Shown one piece after another: positions 34,453 through 43,478 of a DNA stretch of 64,000 nt. Location: positions 437,280-501,279 of the forward strand of contig CBDBCU010000008.1 of assembly GCA_965203435.1 (NCBI GenBank), read 5' to 3'. The notes beneath the pieces are model-generated. The model searched no databases and had not been told where the DNA came from. It was given only the letters and a program-made list of their open reading frames with translations. Every line of letters starts with the position of its first letter. The stretch's first letter is position 1. This stretch comes from CBDBCU01 sp965203435. GTDB lineage: Bacteria > Chloroflexota > Dehalococcoidia > Lucifugimonadales > UBA3495. A program made the position numbers and the translations under genes.

Positions 34453-35256
34453 ATGAAAATTGCCCGTTTCCGCACCGGCCGCCGCATTGCCTACGGCGTC
34501 GTGCTCGAGGATGAAATCGCCGAAATCCGCGGCAGCATTTATGCCAAGTTCCGCGTTACCGACACCCGCCATCCCCTGGCCCAGGTCAAACTGCTGCCGC
34601 CCACCGACGCCGGCGAGCTGTGGGGGCCGGGCCTGAACTTTGTCGACCATCTGGAGTTTGCCGGCTCCGTATTCGGCAGCGACACCCCGCCGATTCCCCA
34701 ACATCCCAATCCCTGGCGCAAAGGCCGCAACTCTATGACCGGCGTCGGCGACCCGGTTATCATCCCCAAAGACGCCGCCGGCGAGGTTCACTACGAGGGC
34801 GAGGCCGTCGCCGTTATCGGCAAAACCTGCCGCCGCATCCCCCCGGAACGGGCCAGCCAGTTCATCCTGGGCTATACCTGCGGCAACGATGTCAGCGAGC
34901 GCGGTTGGCAAAAAGACGATTGGACTTTCTGGCGGGCCAAGGGGGCCGATACCTTTGCCCCGGTCGGCCCCTGGCTGGAAACGGAAATTGACCCCGGCCA
35001 GCTGGATTTGCTGGTGCGGATTAACGGGGCGGAAGTGCAGCGCTGCAACACCCGGGATATGCTGTTCAGCTTTGCCGAAATCGTCAGCTACATCAGCCAG
35101 CAGGTAACGCTGCGCCCCGGCGACCTGGTCTTTTCCGGGGCCACCGGCGTCACCTGCGCCCTCAATCCGGGGGACACGGTGGAAGTGGACATCCCCGGCA
35201 TCGGCATCCTGGGCAACCCGGTAATCGCCGAGTTCGACGCCAATGGGGATGGCTGA
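34453..35256 (+). CDS. Fumarylacetoacetate hydrolase family protein
   Basis: A 267-residue FAH-family enzyme. The N-terminal domain covers about 1-60, and GPGLNFVDHLEFAG carries the loop with the conserved His. HYEGEAVAVIGKTCRRI contains the metal-binding ExE (YEGEA). GYTCGNDVSERGWQ supplies the third acid, and the core ends VFSGATGVTCALNPGDTVEVDI. It would be a hydrolase, decarboxylase or isomerase for acylpyruvate-like or ring-cleavage products. No operon partner is seen. GGGAGGGC lies before the start. Confidence 0.9.
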   Translation: MKIARFRTGRRIAYGVVLEDEIAEIRGSIYAKFRVTDTRHPLAQVKLLPPTDAGELWGPGLNFVDHLEFAGSVFGSDTPPIPQHPNPWRKGRNSMTGVGDPVIIPKDAAGEVHYEGEAVAVIGKTCRRIPPERASQFILGYTCGNDVSERGWQKDDWTFWRAKGADTFAPVGPWLETEIDPGQLDLLVRINGAEVQRCNTRDMLFSFAEIVSYISQQVTLRPGDLVFSGATGVTCALNPGDTVEVDIPGIGILGNPVIAEFDANGDG

Positions 35257-35274
35257 TTCGCCAGCCCGCCGCCC

Positions 35275-35408
35275 CTTTCAACCGTCCTTCCCGCCCCACA
35301 GACCGTCCTTCCCGCGTAAGCGGGAATCCCGACGGTACTGCCGTATAATGCCGCAGTCTTGGCAAGCCACTGCGGGATTCCCGCTTACGCGGGAAGGACG
35401 GTAGGGGG
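35275..35408. repeat. R1 palindromic pair
   Basis: R1 cores at 35305-35330 and 35375-35402 in inverted orientation. Confidence 0.85.
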
Positions 35409-35426
35409 ACGCAGCCACCCCACTAT

Positions 35427-35520
35427 GTCATTCCGAGCGTAGCCGAGGAATCTAAAAATCTTGAAATAGACTCAAGGGCGGGCATTTCAGATTCCTCGGC
35501 TACGCTCGGAATGACATAGT
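35427..35520. repeat. R4 palindromic element
   Basis: A 94-base hairpin. The left arm ATGTCATTCCGAGCGTAGCC continues into GAGGAATCT, the right arm is its complement, and the centre is unrelated. A second copy is at 58579-58672. Both lie 3' of members of the variable gene family. Confidence 0.85.
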
Positions 35521-35546
35521 AAAGGGCTTTGTTGTCCGGGGCCCAC

Positions 35547-35587
35547 AAAAAAGCCGCCATCCCCCGCCCAAGCCGGGGAATGGCGGC
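35547..35587 (-). terminator. Rho-independent terminator of variable-family copy 2
   Basis: On the minus strand GCCGCCAT (35587-35580) pairs with ATGGCGGC (35560-35553) and six T follow. It is the same stem as at 16436-16474. Confidence 0.85.
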
Positions 35588-35607
35588 AATAGGTTTCCGG
35601 TTATGCC

Positions 35608-36564
35608 CTACTTCCGGGTGCGCCGGATGACTTTCTTGCAGGTGGCCTCCCAAGTCCGGCTTTGCCGGCTTGCGTATAGAAAGGCATTGCTGACCGTCTC
35701 ATGGGGCACCCGCCGAAAGAAAATGCCCAAGCCCGGACCGTTATCATTCGAGGAGAGCGAGCCGCGGTTTAAGTTGTGGCCGGGGCCTAACCGGGCGCTG
35801 CCCGCCACATACCGGGCGCCCCGGGCCCGGCAAGCCCGCTCCGCCGCGGCGGCCGCTTGCCCTTGCCACCAGTCATTGTTCGGGCTCGCATTCCCGGAGG
35901 CGGCGCCCCGGGGGTCAGCGTTGTAATTGGTATCGGAGTACCAGAGGTTCGTGTCCCAGGTAACATGACGGCCGGTAACGCTGTTCCCAAAGCCGACCGC
36001 CTGATTCCGGGCGTAGTTGCCCCCGGTGAGTTGACTAGTTACGTAAGTGCCGCCCGTGTTGCTCTCCCCGGGGCAAATCAGGCCGAGAACTTGCCCACAG
36101 CTGGCCGCGGCGTTTATCGGGAACTGTTCGGTGTCAGTGCCCACATCGAACCGCTTGACCCGCTTATAGCGCCGCTCCTCCCTCGGAAACTCAAAGATGC
36201 GGTCGATGCTGACCCCGGTAACGCCGGATTCCCCGTCGGTCAGATAACCCTCTTGGGCGGCGATGAAACCGCGGAACTGGCCGCGCTCGCCGAAATAGAC
36301 GGTGTCATCCCGCTCGTTGCGGTCTTTGCCGGCTTCCCAGGTTTCGGCCTTGGTAAAGGTGTCGGACTGGTCAACGCCGCAGTAGAGGGTCTTGCCCCGG
36401 TTCTCCGCCAGGGACTCGAGGATGGACGTAGTCCGGTCGGCGTGGGCAAAGGCTTGCCAATCGGAACAGTCCCAGGGGATGGAACGGGCTTGGAGGGTAG
36501 TGATACCATACCCAGCGCCCAGCAGCAGGAGAAGGACGATACTTCCCATAAGGAACTTGGGCAT
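35608..36564 (-). CDS. Constant/variable exported protein family, copy 2 (intact)
   Basis: A 318-residue protein. A signal/anchor helix (LMGSIVLLLLLGAGYGI) is followed by the constant region (SIPWDCSDWQAFAHADRT, ENRGKTLYCGVDQSDTFTKA, GERGQFRGFIAAQEGYLTD) up to DRIFEFPREERR. A basic stretch (YKRVKRFD) then leads into a copy-specific region with Cys pairs (ASCGQVLGLICPGES). The end ATCKKVIRRTRK matches copy 1. The start was set at ATG 36564 after GGGAGG. No known family is recognised; an exported or surface role follows from the N-terminus and extracellular-type Cys. The variable half suggests diversifying selection or module swapping. Confidence 0.75.
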   Translation of the reverse strand: MPKFLMGSIVLLLLLGAGYGITTLQARSIPWDCSDWQAFAHADRTTSILESLAENRGKTLYCGVDQSDTFTKAETWEAGKDRNERDDTVYFGERGQFRGFIAAQEGYLTDGESGVTGVSIDRIFEFPREERRYKRVKRFDVGTDTEQFPINAAASCGQVLGLICPGESNTGGTYVTSQLTGGNYARNQAVGFGNSVTGRHVTWDTNLWYSDTNYNADPRGAASGNASPNNDWWQGQAAAAAERACRARGARYVAGSARLGPGHNLNRGSLSSNDNGPGLGIFFRRVPHETVSNAFLYASRQSRTWEATCKKVIRRTRK

Positions 36565-36595
36565 AAGGGAACCTCCCAAGAGGCCCCAGAACAAG

Positions 36596-36633
36596 GCCAG
36601 GGCCGAAATTGCCAAGGCAATTTCGGCCCTGGC
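36596..36633 (-). promoter_or_regulatory. Leader hairpin of variable-family copy 2
   Basis: Two perfect 18-base arms, GCCAGGGCCGAAATTGCC and its complement, with a two-base centre, lie between the promoter and the ribosome site. Copy 3 has a hairpin of different sequence in the same place. Confidence 0.8.
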
Positions 36634-36649
36634 TTTTGTGCATTCATAC

Positions 36650-36679
36650 TATCACAAGGTTTGGGGTTTGTAAAGGGGG
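36650..36679 (-). promoter_or_regulatory. Promoter of variable-family copy 2
   Basis: On the minus strand a TTTACA-like -35, 17 bases (containing CCAAACCTTGTG), and TAGTAT, parallel to the promoter of copy 1. Coordinates are approximate. Confidence 0.5.
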
Positions 36680-36727
36680 GTGAGGGGTGAATTTCGAAAA
36701 ATTTTTTTGGGGATTTTCGGCCGCATT

Positions 36728-37132
36728 TCTACCGTCAATCCCGCCGCCCCTACCGTCATTCCCGCGTAAGCGGGAATCCGGCGGCGGTTGGGGCGGCAAA
36801 GGGCTGGTCTTTTCAGTACCGTGGGGATTCCCGCTTACGCGGGAATGACGGTAGAGAGCGGCGCCCCTCTATCGTCGGGATTCCCGCTTACGCGGGAAGG
36901 ACGGTGGGGAGGCCGCCGCCCCTCTACCGTCGGGATTCCCGCTTACGCGGGAAGGACGGTGGGGAGACCGCCGCCCCTCTATCGTCGGGATTCCCGCTTA
37001 CGCGGGAAGGACGGTGGGGAGGCCGCCGCCCCTCTACCGTCGGGATTCCCGCTTACGCGGGAATGACGGTGGGGAGACCGCCGCCCCTCTATCGTCGGGA
37101 TTCCCGCTTACGCGGGAATGACGGTAGAGAGA
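36728..37132. repeat. R1 cluster ending in a 55-bp tandem array
   Basis: An inverted R1 pair (36748-36775, 36825-36852) is followed by five direct units of 55 bases beginning at 36877, 36932, 36987, 37042 and 37097. Each unit has an R1 core and the linker GCCGCCGCCCCTCTA. Unlike a CRISPR array the linkers are alike, so it is a tandem repeat. Confidence 0.9.
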
Positions 37133-37160
37133 GGCCGCCAACTATCCGCCGGAAAAACCC

Positions 37161-37189
37161 TTGCCGCTTTCCCATCCACCCTTTATAAT
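37161..37189 (+). promoter_or_regulatory. Promoter of the LLM oxidoreductase gene
   Basis: TTGCCG (37161-37166), 17 bases, TATAAT (37184-37189), about 55 bases before the ATG. Confidence 0.65.
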
Positions 37190-37244
37190 AATCCCCGGAC
37201 TAGAGACCACCGCCGTAACCGCATATCTTAACCGAGGATTTGCA

Positions 37245-38402
37245 ATGTTCACCAGTTTCAGCGCCTCTTATGCCGGGCATATCGTGGACGACCACCTGGG
37301 CCTGGACGGCACCCCGGCCAACGACCGCAGCTATCCCAACGAAACCCTGGCTCAGGCTTTTGACTGGGCCCTGGACTTTTCCCGCCATCTGGAAACCCTG
37401 GGCTACGATGAGTTCTGGATGGCCGAACACCACTTCCAGACCGAGGGCTACGAGTGCATCCCCAACCTGCTGATGCTCAGCCTCTACCTGGCGTCGCACA
37501 CCGAGCGGCTGAAATACGGCTGCGGGTTCAACATCACCCCGATGTGGCATCCCCTGCGCCTGGCCGAGGACTACGCGATGGCCGACATTCTCACCGGCGG
37601 GCGGGTCATTTTCGGCGTAGGCCGGGGCTATCATACCCGGGAAGTGGAAACCTTTGCCGCCCCCATGCGGGACGGCGACGCCAATCGGGAACTCTTTGAG
37701 GAACAGGTGGCGGTGCTGGTCAAAGCCTTTTCCCAGGAATCCTTTTCCCATCAGGGCAAGCACTACCAAATCCCGGCGGCCGTCCCCTATCGCGGCTATC
37801 AGCTGGAACAGCTGAGCCTGGTGCCGCGGCCGCTGCGGCAGCCGGTCGAAATCTGGCAGCCGCTGGTCAGCGGCAATCCCAAGGGCATTGACTTTATGGG
37901 ACGGATGGGCATTAAGGCCCTGATTGCCAATACGCCGGAGCCGGCTCTGGAGGAGCGGATGGCTTTGTATCAGCAGGCGGCGGCGGCCCACGGCCGGGAG
38001 TTAGCCCTGGGCGAGGATGTGGCCCTAGGCTATCGGTTCTTTATCGCCGACACCCAGCAGCAGGCCATTGACCAGGCCCGCATCTACTTTGAGGAGGCGA
38101 TGAAGTTCGCCGCCCCCCTGGGCCTGATGCGGCTGAGCCCGGAACAGATTGACACGGTAGCCCAGGGCGGCCGGGCCCGGGGCGTAGAACTGCCCACTTT
38201 AGAGGAGGCCGTCGCCAACAAGGTCTGGCTCTGCGGCCCGCCGGAACAGATTGCCGACCACCTGATGAGCGTGGAGGACAAGTATCCGGGCGTGGAACGG
38301 GTGAACCTGGGGGCGGTGATGGGGATGCCGGCGGCGGTGTTCAAGGAGCAGCTGACCCGCTTTGCCGAGGGGGTAATGCCCCTGATGAAAGGCCGGGGCT
38401 GA
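37245..38402 (+). CDS. LLM-class flavin-dependent oxidoreductase
   Basis: A 385-residue luciferase-like TIM-barrel protein. YDEFWMAEHHF (about 50-60) is the conserved E-H-H signature, and GCGFNITPMWHPLRLAEDYAMADILTGGRVIFGVGRGYH follows in the typical LAE-(N)-A-D and SxGRxxxG-GRG order. It would oxidise a substrate with FMNH2 or F420H2; the type is not predictable. Start at 37245 with GAGG upstream. Confidence 0.9.
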   Translation: MFTSFSASYAGHIVDDHLGLDGTPANDRSYPNETLAQAFDWALDFSRHLETLGYDEFWMAEHHFQTEGYECIPNLLMLSLYLASHTERLKYGCGFNITPMWHPLRLAEDYAMADILTGGRVIFGVGRGYHTREVETFAAPMRDGDANRELFEEQVAVLVKAFSQESFSHQGKHYQIPAAVPYRGYQLEQLSLVPRPLRQPVEIWQPLVSGNPKGIDFMGRMGIKALIANTPEPALEERMALYQQAAAAHGRELALGEDVALGYRFFIADTQQQAIDQARIYFEEAMKFAAPLGLMRLSPEQIDTVAQGGRARGVELPTLEEAVANKVWLCGPPEQIADHLMSVEDKYPGVERVNLGAVMGMPAAVFKEQLTRFAEGVMPLMKGRG

Positions 38403-38424
38403 TTTTCCCGCGCATCCCCTCACC

Positions 38425-38698
38425 GTCCATTCCCGGCCGCCGCACCGTCATTCCCGCGTAAGCGGGAATCCCGACGGTACTGCCTCATGATGGTATTGGC
38501 GGCCCCCCTACCGTCATTCCCGCGTAAGCGGGAATCCTGCGGCTGCCTGCCAAGGCTGCGGCATTATAAGGCAATACCGTCGGGATTCCCGCTTACGCGG
38601 GAATGACGGTAGGATGGGGCGGGAATGACGGTAGGATGGGGCGGGAAGGACGGTAGGGGGGCGGGAAGGACGGTAGGAGGGCGGCGGGAATAACAGCA
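38425..38698. repeat. R1 cluster
   Basis: Two R1 pairs plus several short GGGCGGGAAGGACGGTAGGA-type partial copies, 38442-38690. Confidence 0.85.
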
Positions 38699-38753
38699 GC
38701 GGAGATGGAAAGGGCGGTTTATAAGCAATTTCCCCAAATTGCCGCCGCCCCCT

Positions 38754-38782
38754 TTGACATTTGCTTTCGTTTCCCTTATCAT
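38754..38782 (+). promoter_or_regulatory. Promoter of the S49 peptidase operon
   Basis: TTGACA (38754-38759), 17 bases, TATCAT (38777-38782). The leader to the ATG at 38883 is about 95 bases. Confidence 0.7.
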
Positions 38783-38882
38783 TCTTTTTGTAGCCCTTGC
38801 CGGTATCCCTTTTGGCGCCGGCGGTGGGCGTATCTTGGCAGCCCGCCGGGGATAGACCGGCCGGGGCAGCGACAGGTTAGCG

Positions 38883-39950
38883 ATGGGAAAACTGGCGGCC
38901 CTGGGTCGCTTTCTAATGGGTTGGTACATCCTGGCTCCGGCCCTGGCCGTGCTGGGGCTGGCCGCCGGCTACTATGTCTTTTTCAATGTGGCCCCCGGCA
39001 AGCCCAAAATCGGCGTCATCGACATCCCCTTTACCGGGCTGGGCGAGGACGCCGCCGCCATCATCACCGCCTATCTGGACTATGCCCGCCGCGACCCGGC
39101 CCTTAAGGGCGTGGTGATTAAGCTGTCCACCCCCGGCGGCGGGGCCGCGCCCAGCGAGCAGCTTTACATTGAAACCCGCCGCCTGCGGGCGGAAAAGCCG
39201 GTGGTGATGGTGATGAACGGCCTGGTCGCCAGCGGCGGCTATATGATGGCCATGGGCGTCAATCATACCTACGCCAAAACCTCCTCGCTGATTGGCAATG
39301 TGGGCGTGGTCAGCCCGGCCGGCGACATCCTGCCGCCCATCATCCCGGAAACGGTCATCACCACCGGCCCGGAAAAGCTGACCGGGGCCTCCCGGCGGGA
39401 TTGGATGGCGACGATGGACGGCTTGAAAGAAGCCTTTGTCGAGATGGTAGTGCAGGAACGCGGCGCTAAGCTGAAAGTGTCCCGGGAGGAACTGGCCGAG
39501 GGCCGGGTCTATTCCGGGATGGAAGCGGTGCGCTTGGGCTTGGCCGATGAAATCGGCAGCGATGTCCATGCCTTTGAGAAAGCGGCGGAGTTGGCCGGCG
39601 TATCCGACTACGAAATCGTCAACATCAATGTCGAAGTCAATCGGCTGCTGGTGCAGAACCTGCGCCGCATCTATTCATCCAACGAGGACGGCGCGGCCGC
39701 CCTGTCCGCCGCCGATACCGAACTGCTGCGGCTCCTGGCCCCGCGCCAAACTATGGCGGCCGCGGCGGATGATGCCGCCGCGCCCGGCGACTCGACGCTG
39801 TCCCCCGGCGGCCCGGTCAACCTGAAATCCGCCCAGCGGCCGCTGGAATATGGCGTATTTGGCGCGCCCTTGACGGAAACTTTCCCGGACTTTCCCGTAG
39901 CCATCAATCAGCCGGAGTTTTATTACCTGTATGTCGGCGCCGCTCCGTAA
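38883..39950 (+). CDS. S49 (SppA-like) signal-peptide peptidase-type protein
   Basis: A 355-residue protein with a membrane helix at 13-35 and an S49 peptidase domain. KGVVIKLSTPGGGAAPS starts the ClpP-like core, Ser117 in VASGGY is the nucleophile, SSLIGNVGVVSPAGD follows, and the Lys in GPEKLTG (165) may be the base. It is likely a membrane-bound protease acting on leftover signal peptides or membrane proteins. It is first in a three-gene operon whose following gene overlaps it by 20 bases. A Ser/Ala-rich C-terminal extension (about 265-355) is unusual. Confidence 0.85.
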   Translation: MGKLAALGRFLMGWYILAPALAVLGLAAGYYVFFNVAPGKPKIGVIDIPFTGLGEDAAAIITAYLDYARRDPALKGVVIKLSTPGGGAAPSEQLYIETRRLRAEKPVVMVMNGLVASGGYMMAMGVNHTYAKTSSLIGNVGVVSPAGDILPPIIPETVITTGPEKLTGASRRDWMATMDGLKEAFVEMVVQERGAKLKVSREELAEGRVYSGMEAVRLGLADEIGSDVHAFEKAAELAGVSDYEIVNINVEVNRLLVQNLRRIYSSNEDGAAALSAADTELLRLLAPRQTMAAAADDAAAPGDSTLSPGGPVNLKSAQRPLEYGVFGAPLTETFPDFPVAINQPEFYYLYVGAAP

Positions 39951-41232
39951 AGCCCTGTTGCTGCTGCTCTTTCCGGCCGGCCTCGCCGCCTTTTTCCTGG
40001 CGGCGTATCTATCCTTTTACTCCGGCGGCGGCTACACCCCGCCGGAGGCCCCGGATATTGCCTTTGCCGCGGCCGTTTCCTATCCGGTGGAAACGGCGGC
40101 CTTTGCCGACGACCCGGTTTTTGCCACGGACATCGCCGCCAACCGGGGGCTGCTGCTGGTGGATTTTGCCCACCGCAACGCCTTTTATCCGGAGGAACTG
40201 GCCCCCCTGACCGCCCGGGTCGCCGGCCGCGGCTACGAAATCGCTTATCTGGAGGATCCGGATCAACTGGCGGAACAGCTGCGCGCCGCCGCCGCCCTGC
40301 TGGTCATCCTGCCCATCGATGCCTATAGCCCGGAATCCGCCGCCGCCGTTGCCGATTTCGCCGCCCGCGGCGGCCGGGTGCTGCTGATTGCCGATCCGGG
40401 CCGGCCCCATTACATCAACTACCTGGCCGAACCCCTGGGCGTCTCTTTCCCCCCCGACTACCTCTATAACCAGACCGACTACGACACCAACTTTCAGGAA
40501 ATCTTTGTGCGCGATTTTCAGGCCGACGCCGTCACCTCCGGCCTGGACGAAATTGCCCTCTACTACGCCGGATCCGTTGATTCCGTCGGGCCGGGCCTGG
40601 CTTTCAGCGGCGGCAATACCTACTCCAGCCTGGCCGAACTGCCGGTGGCCCTGGCCCCTATTGCCCTCGGCGCTAATCCCAACATCCTGGCCCTCCACGA
40701 CCTGACCTTTATGATTCCCCCCTATAATGGGGTGCGGGATAATGACCGCTTCCTGTCCAACCTGGCCGACTTTCTCACCGATGGGCAGCTAGAGTATCGC
40801 TTGACCGACTATCCCCACTTTTTCCGCGGCCAAGTGGATGTGCTGCTGGGACGGCCGGAATTGTTTGCCCAGGGCGCGGAATTGAAAGACCAACTGGCCG
40901 ACCAGGGTATCCGCGCGGATTTGCGGGGATTGGACAACGGCGGCCGGGATACGATTTTCCTGGGTTTGTACGATGATGCCGCGGCGGCCGCCCCCTATCT
41001 GGACGCCCTGGGCATTTATGTGGATGAAACCGCTATTGACGCCCCCTTTGCCCCGGGCCTGCCCCGGGAAGGGACGGCGCTATTGGCCCTCTACCGGGCC
41101 GGGGCGCGGCCGGTTCTGGTCATCCTGGCCGCCACGCCCGAAGGACTGGATAAAATCATCGGTCAACTGGACTCCGGGGATTTCCGCCGGGGGCTGGCCG
41201 CCGACTATGCAGGGGTGTATAAAACCGAATGA
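39931..41232 (+). CDS. DUF4350-like membrane-anchored protein
   Basis: A 433-residue protein with one N-terminal membrane helix (LLLLLFPAGLAAFFLAAYLSF) and a large outer part. The core (NRGLLLVDFAHRNAFYPEEL, then AALLVILPIDAYSPESAAAVADFAARGGRVLLIADP) matches the DUF4350 Rossmann-like domain, which is found near membrane-remodelling or secretion proteins. It overlaps the S49 gene by 20 bases and the next gene by 4. Function is open. Confidence 0.7.
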   Translation: MSAPLRKALLLLLFPAGLAAFFLAAYLSFYSGGGYTPPEAPDIAFAAAVSYPVETAAFADDPVFATDIAANRGLLLVDFAHRNAFYPEELAPLTARVAGRGYEIAYLEDPDQLAEQLRAAAALLVILPIDAYSPESAAAVADFAARGGRVLLIADPGRPHYINYLAEPLGVSFPPDYLYNQTDYDTNFQEIFVRDFQADAVTSGLDEIALYYAGSVDSVGPGLAFSGGNTYSSLAELPVALAPIALGANPNILALHDLTFMIPPYNGVRDNDRFLSNLADFLTDGQLEYRLTDYPHFFRGQVDVLLGRPELFAQGAELKDQLADQGIRADLRGLDNGGRDTIFLGLYDDAAAAAPYLDALGIYVDETAIDAPFAPGLPREGTALLALYRAGARPVLVILAATPEGLDKIIGQLDSGDFRRGLAADYAGVYKTE

Positions 41233-42776
41233 TGATTAACCTGGGCCGGCGCCTGCTGCGGCCGGCCGCCCTGATTTTGCCCGTGCTGTTCCTGACCGCT
41301 TGCGCCTCCGGTTCGCCGGCCGCGGATCCGGCCGCCGTAGCCGATCCTAATCCGGCCGCCGCCGCGCCGCCGCCGGCCGCCGCCGGGGCGATGCCGGCGG
41401 CCGTGGATCCGGATTTGCTGGCGGATTTCGCCGCGGCCCAGCAGGCCATCAACGCCGATTGGGATGCTTTCCATACCGATTTTGACGCTTGGCGGGCCGG
41501 TTTGACCGCCTGCGACCGCAGCGCCGTAACCGCCGCCCTGCGGGAGTTTGCCGGGGATTTCGACGGCATTGCCGCCTTGGCCCGGAATTTGCCCTCCGGC
41601 GGCATCACCCGCGGCCTGGCTTACCCGGTCTTTGACGCCGCCGCTATTGAGGGCAGCCTGCTCCGCCGCTATCGGGACAACTGGCAGCCGGGCAATACTG
41701 ATTTGGCCGAGGCGTTGCAGTCCCAGCGGACTCAAGCCGCTTGGGTTTTGCGGGATACCGCCGACCAGCTGGACGAATTGGGCGAAAGGGATGACCCGGA
41801 ACAGCGCGCCGCCGCCCAAGCCCTGGCCGAGGCCCTGGAACCCATCAACGCCGCTTGGGATGCGGCCCATCAGGATTACGCCGATTTGAGCCAGCGGCAG
41901 GCGGAAATCGCCCCAGTGTCGGAAGTAAGCGCCCAGGTGTCCGCCCTGATTAAACTCTGGAACCTGGATCTCATCGAGCCGCTGCAAAAACTGGAATCCG
42001 ATGACGCCGCCGTGGCGGACTTGGCCGATGAACTGCTGGCGACGGCCCAATACGAAAGGGATACGCTGACCGAACTGCGGGATAGTATCGACTACCGCGC
42101 CGAGGAAATCAGCGCGGCGGCCGCCGGCCCGGCCGCGGAGGATTTGGCCCTGATTCGGGAATTGGAACAGTCGGCCGGGATTGACGGCTTGCCGCCGGAC
42201 GCCGCCCAGGAAAGGGACGGCATGGCCGAACCCACGCCGGAGCCGCCGTCGGAGCCGGAGCCGGTGGACAATTCCGACCTGTTCTACGGAATGACCGCCG
42301 AGGTGGCGGCCACCAATCAAATCCGCAAGGAAAACCGCCGCGCCCTGGATAGCCTGATTGAGGGTTTCAAGGAATCGGATCGGCAAGCCCTGGCTGACTT
42401 CACCGCCGCCCTGGCCCGGTTGCAGCGGGAATGGGACGATTTCCATTCCGATTATGATGAATGGGTCAGCGCGGCCGGCGGTTGCGACCGGGCGGCGGCG
42501 GCCCAAGCCCTGGCCGAGTTTCAGCAGCGCTTTCAGCAGTTGGGCGCGCGGGTGCGGGGCTTGTCCCAGGCATCCTACCTGCGCCCCACTTCCGACTTGC
42601 TAACCGCCGCCATCGACGGCGAGGCCGCCGCTCTGCGCGGCTTGGTCACTTCCTGGCGGCCCTACGCCGCCGATGTGTACCGCCCTCTTGACCGGGAACG
42701 CTCCCAAGCCGCCACCCTCCGCCGTCAAGCCGACCGCCGCACCCAGGAAACCCTGGCCCGCTTCGGCAGCGGCTAA
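41229..42776 (+). CDS. Helical lipoprotein with duplicated domain
   Basis: A 515-residue lipoprotein: the lipobox is FLTACASG (about residues 22-29), then an Ala/Pro-rich linker. Two related helical domains follow. In the first, INADWDAFHTDFDAWRAGLTACDR begins at about 74; in the second, LQREWDDFHSDYDEWVSAAGGCDR begins at about 397. Both carry the W-D-F-H-D-W-C pattern. A coiled middle part joins them. It is third in the S49/DUF4350 operon, so a joint role at the outer face of the membrane is likely. Not otherwise recognised. Confidence 0.7.
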   Translation: MMINLGRRLLRPAALILPVLFLTACASGSPAADPAAVADPNPAAAAPPPAAAGAMPAAVDPDLLADFAAAQQAINADWDAFHTDFDAWRAGLTACDRSAVTAALREFAGDFDGIAALARNLPSGGITRGLAYPVFDAAAIEGSLLRRYRDNWQPGNTDLAEALQSQRTQAAWVLRDTADQLDELGERDDPEQRAAAQALAEALEPINAAWDAAHQDYADLSQRQAEIAPVSEVSAQVSALIKLWNLDLIEPLQKLESDDAAVADLADELLATAQYERDTLTELRDSIDYRAEEISAAAAGPAAEDLALIRELEQSAGIDGLPPDAAQERDGMAEPTPEPPSEPEPVDNSDLFYGMTAEVAATNQIRKENRRALDSLIEGFKESDRQALADFTAALARLQREWDDFHSDYDEWVSAAGGCDRAAAAQALAEFQQRFQQLGARVRGLSQASYLRPTSDLLTAAIDGEAAALRGLVTSWRPYAADVYRPLDRERSQAATLRRQADRRTQETLARFGSG

Positions 42777-42836
42777 CGGCGGCGGCGATGGCTGGTGGCC
42801 GGCGGGCCGGCAGCCATCTGGCCGGGCAAAACCTTT

Positions 42837-42970
42837 GGCGCAGATAAAACCGTCCATCCCGGGCAAATGCCTTGGCGCACATAAAACCGTCCCTACCGGG
42901 CAAATGCCTTGGCGCACATAAAACCGTCCCTACCGGGCAAATGCCTTGGCGCACATAAAACCGTCCCTAC
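42837..42970. repeat. 37-bp tandem repeat
   Basis: Three full units at 42837-42873, 42874-42910 and 42911-42947 plus a partial fourth. The unit begins GGCGCACATAAAACCGTCCC. No spacers separate units. Confidence 0.9.
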
Positions 42971-42996
42971 CCTTTGCCCGGTAAGGACGGTTTTAT
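42955..42996. terminator. Hairpin between convergent genes, likely two-way terminator
   Basis: ATAAAACCGTCCCTACC pairs with GGTAAGGACGGTTTTAT, 16 of 17 positions. A- and T-rich ends on each side let it serve both the lipoprotein operon and the DUF7689 pair. The stem is built from the last tandem unit and its inverted copy. Confidence 0.65.
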
Positions 42997-43475
42997 CTGC
43001 GGTTGACGGGCGGCTGGGGTGGAGTTCCACTAGGGCGGCGGAGCAGCAGGGCTACATTGCCGTACAGCGAGGCGCTGCCGGCCAAAGCGTTCAGGAATTG
43101 GTGTTCAATATCCTGCCATTTGCCCAGCTTGCTGGTCCAGTTGCCGTTGGGCAACTGACGGGCGGCGTGAGTGGGCAGCCCATCTTTAGTAAAGATGGCG
43201 ACTTTCTCAATGACGGGTTCCAGTTCGGCGGTGGCGCACTCCCGGTAGCCCAGAGACTCGAATGCCTCCCGGAAACTCGCCAAGGTTTCCTCTAGCGGCA
43301 CGGTTTCGGGCCAATAGCTGTTGCTGTCCGGATCCGGGTCGGGCCACCACCAATCAGTATCATCGCCGGCGGCCCAAGCGATACAGTTGTAGCGGTCTGA
43401 TGCCGGGCTGGTTACCCAGTATTCCCCCCGGTTAAGGTTGGGAAATGCCGACTCTTTGCAACGTTCCAAGGTCAT
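42993..43475 (-). CDS. DUF7689-like protein
   Basis: A 160-residue protein with RYNCIAWAAGDDTDWWWPDP at about 28-47, the hallmark of the DUF7689 family, where the Cys and a later His (PTHAARQLPNGNWTSKLG) resemble a papain-like Cys-His arrangement. YECATAELEP and GKWQDIEH follow the family's order. It begins three bases after the gene at 43479-43805, so they form a pair. No biochemical role is known to me. Confidence 0.65.
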   Translation of the reverse strand: MTLERCKESAFPNLNRGEYWVTSPASDRYNCIAWAAGDDTDWWWPDPDPDSNSYWPETVPLEETLASFREAFESLGYRECATAELEPVIEKVAIFTKDGLPTHAARQLPNGNWTSKLGKWQDIEHQFLNALAGSASLYGNVALLLRRPSGTPPQPPVNRR

Positions 43476-43478
43476 CGG

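Noticed and set aside
36877..37132. CRISPR-like array
   Set aside because: Units repeat completely, linkers included; no unique spacers and no cas genes.
42837..42970. CRISPR-like 37-bp repeats
   Set aside because: Head-to-tail tandem units with no spacers.
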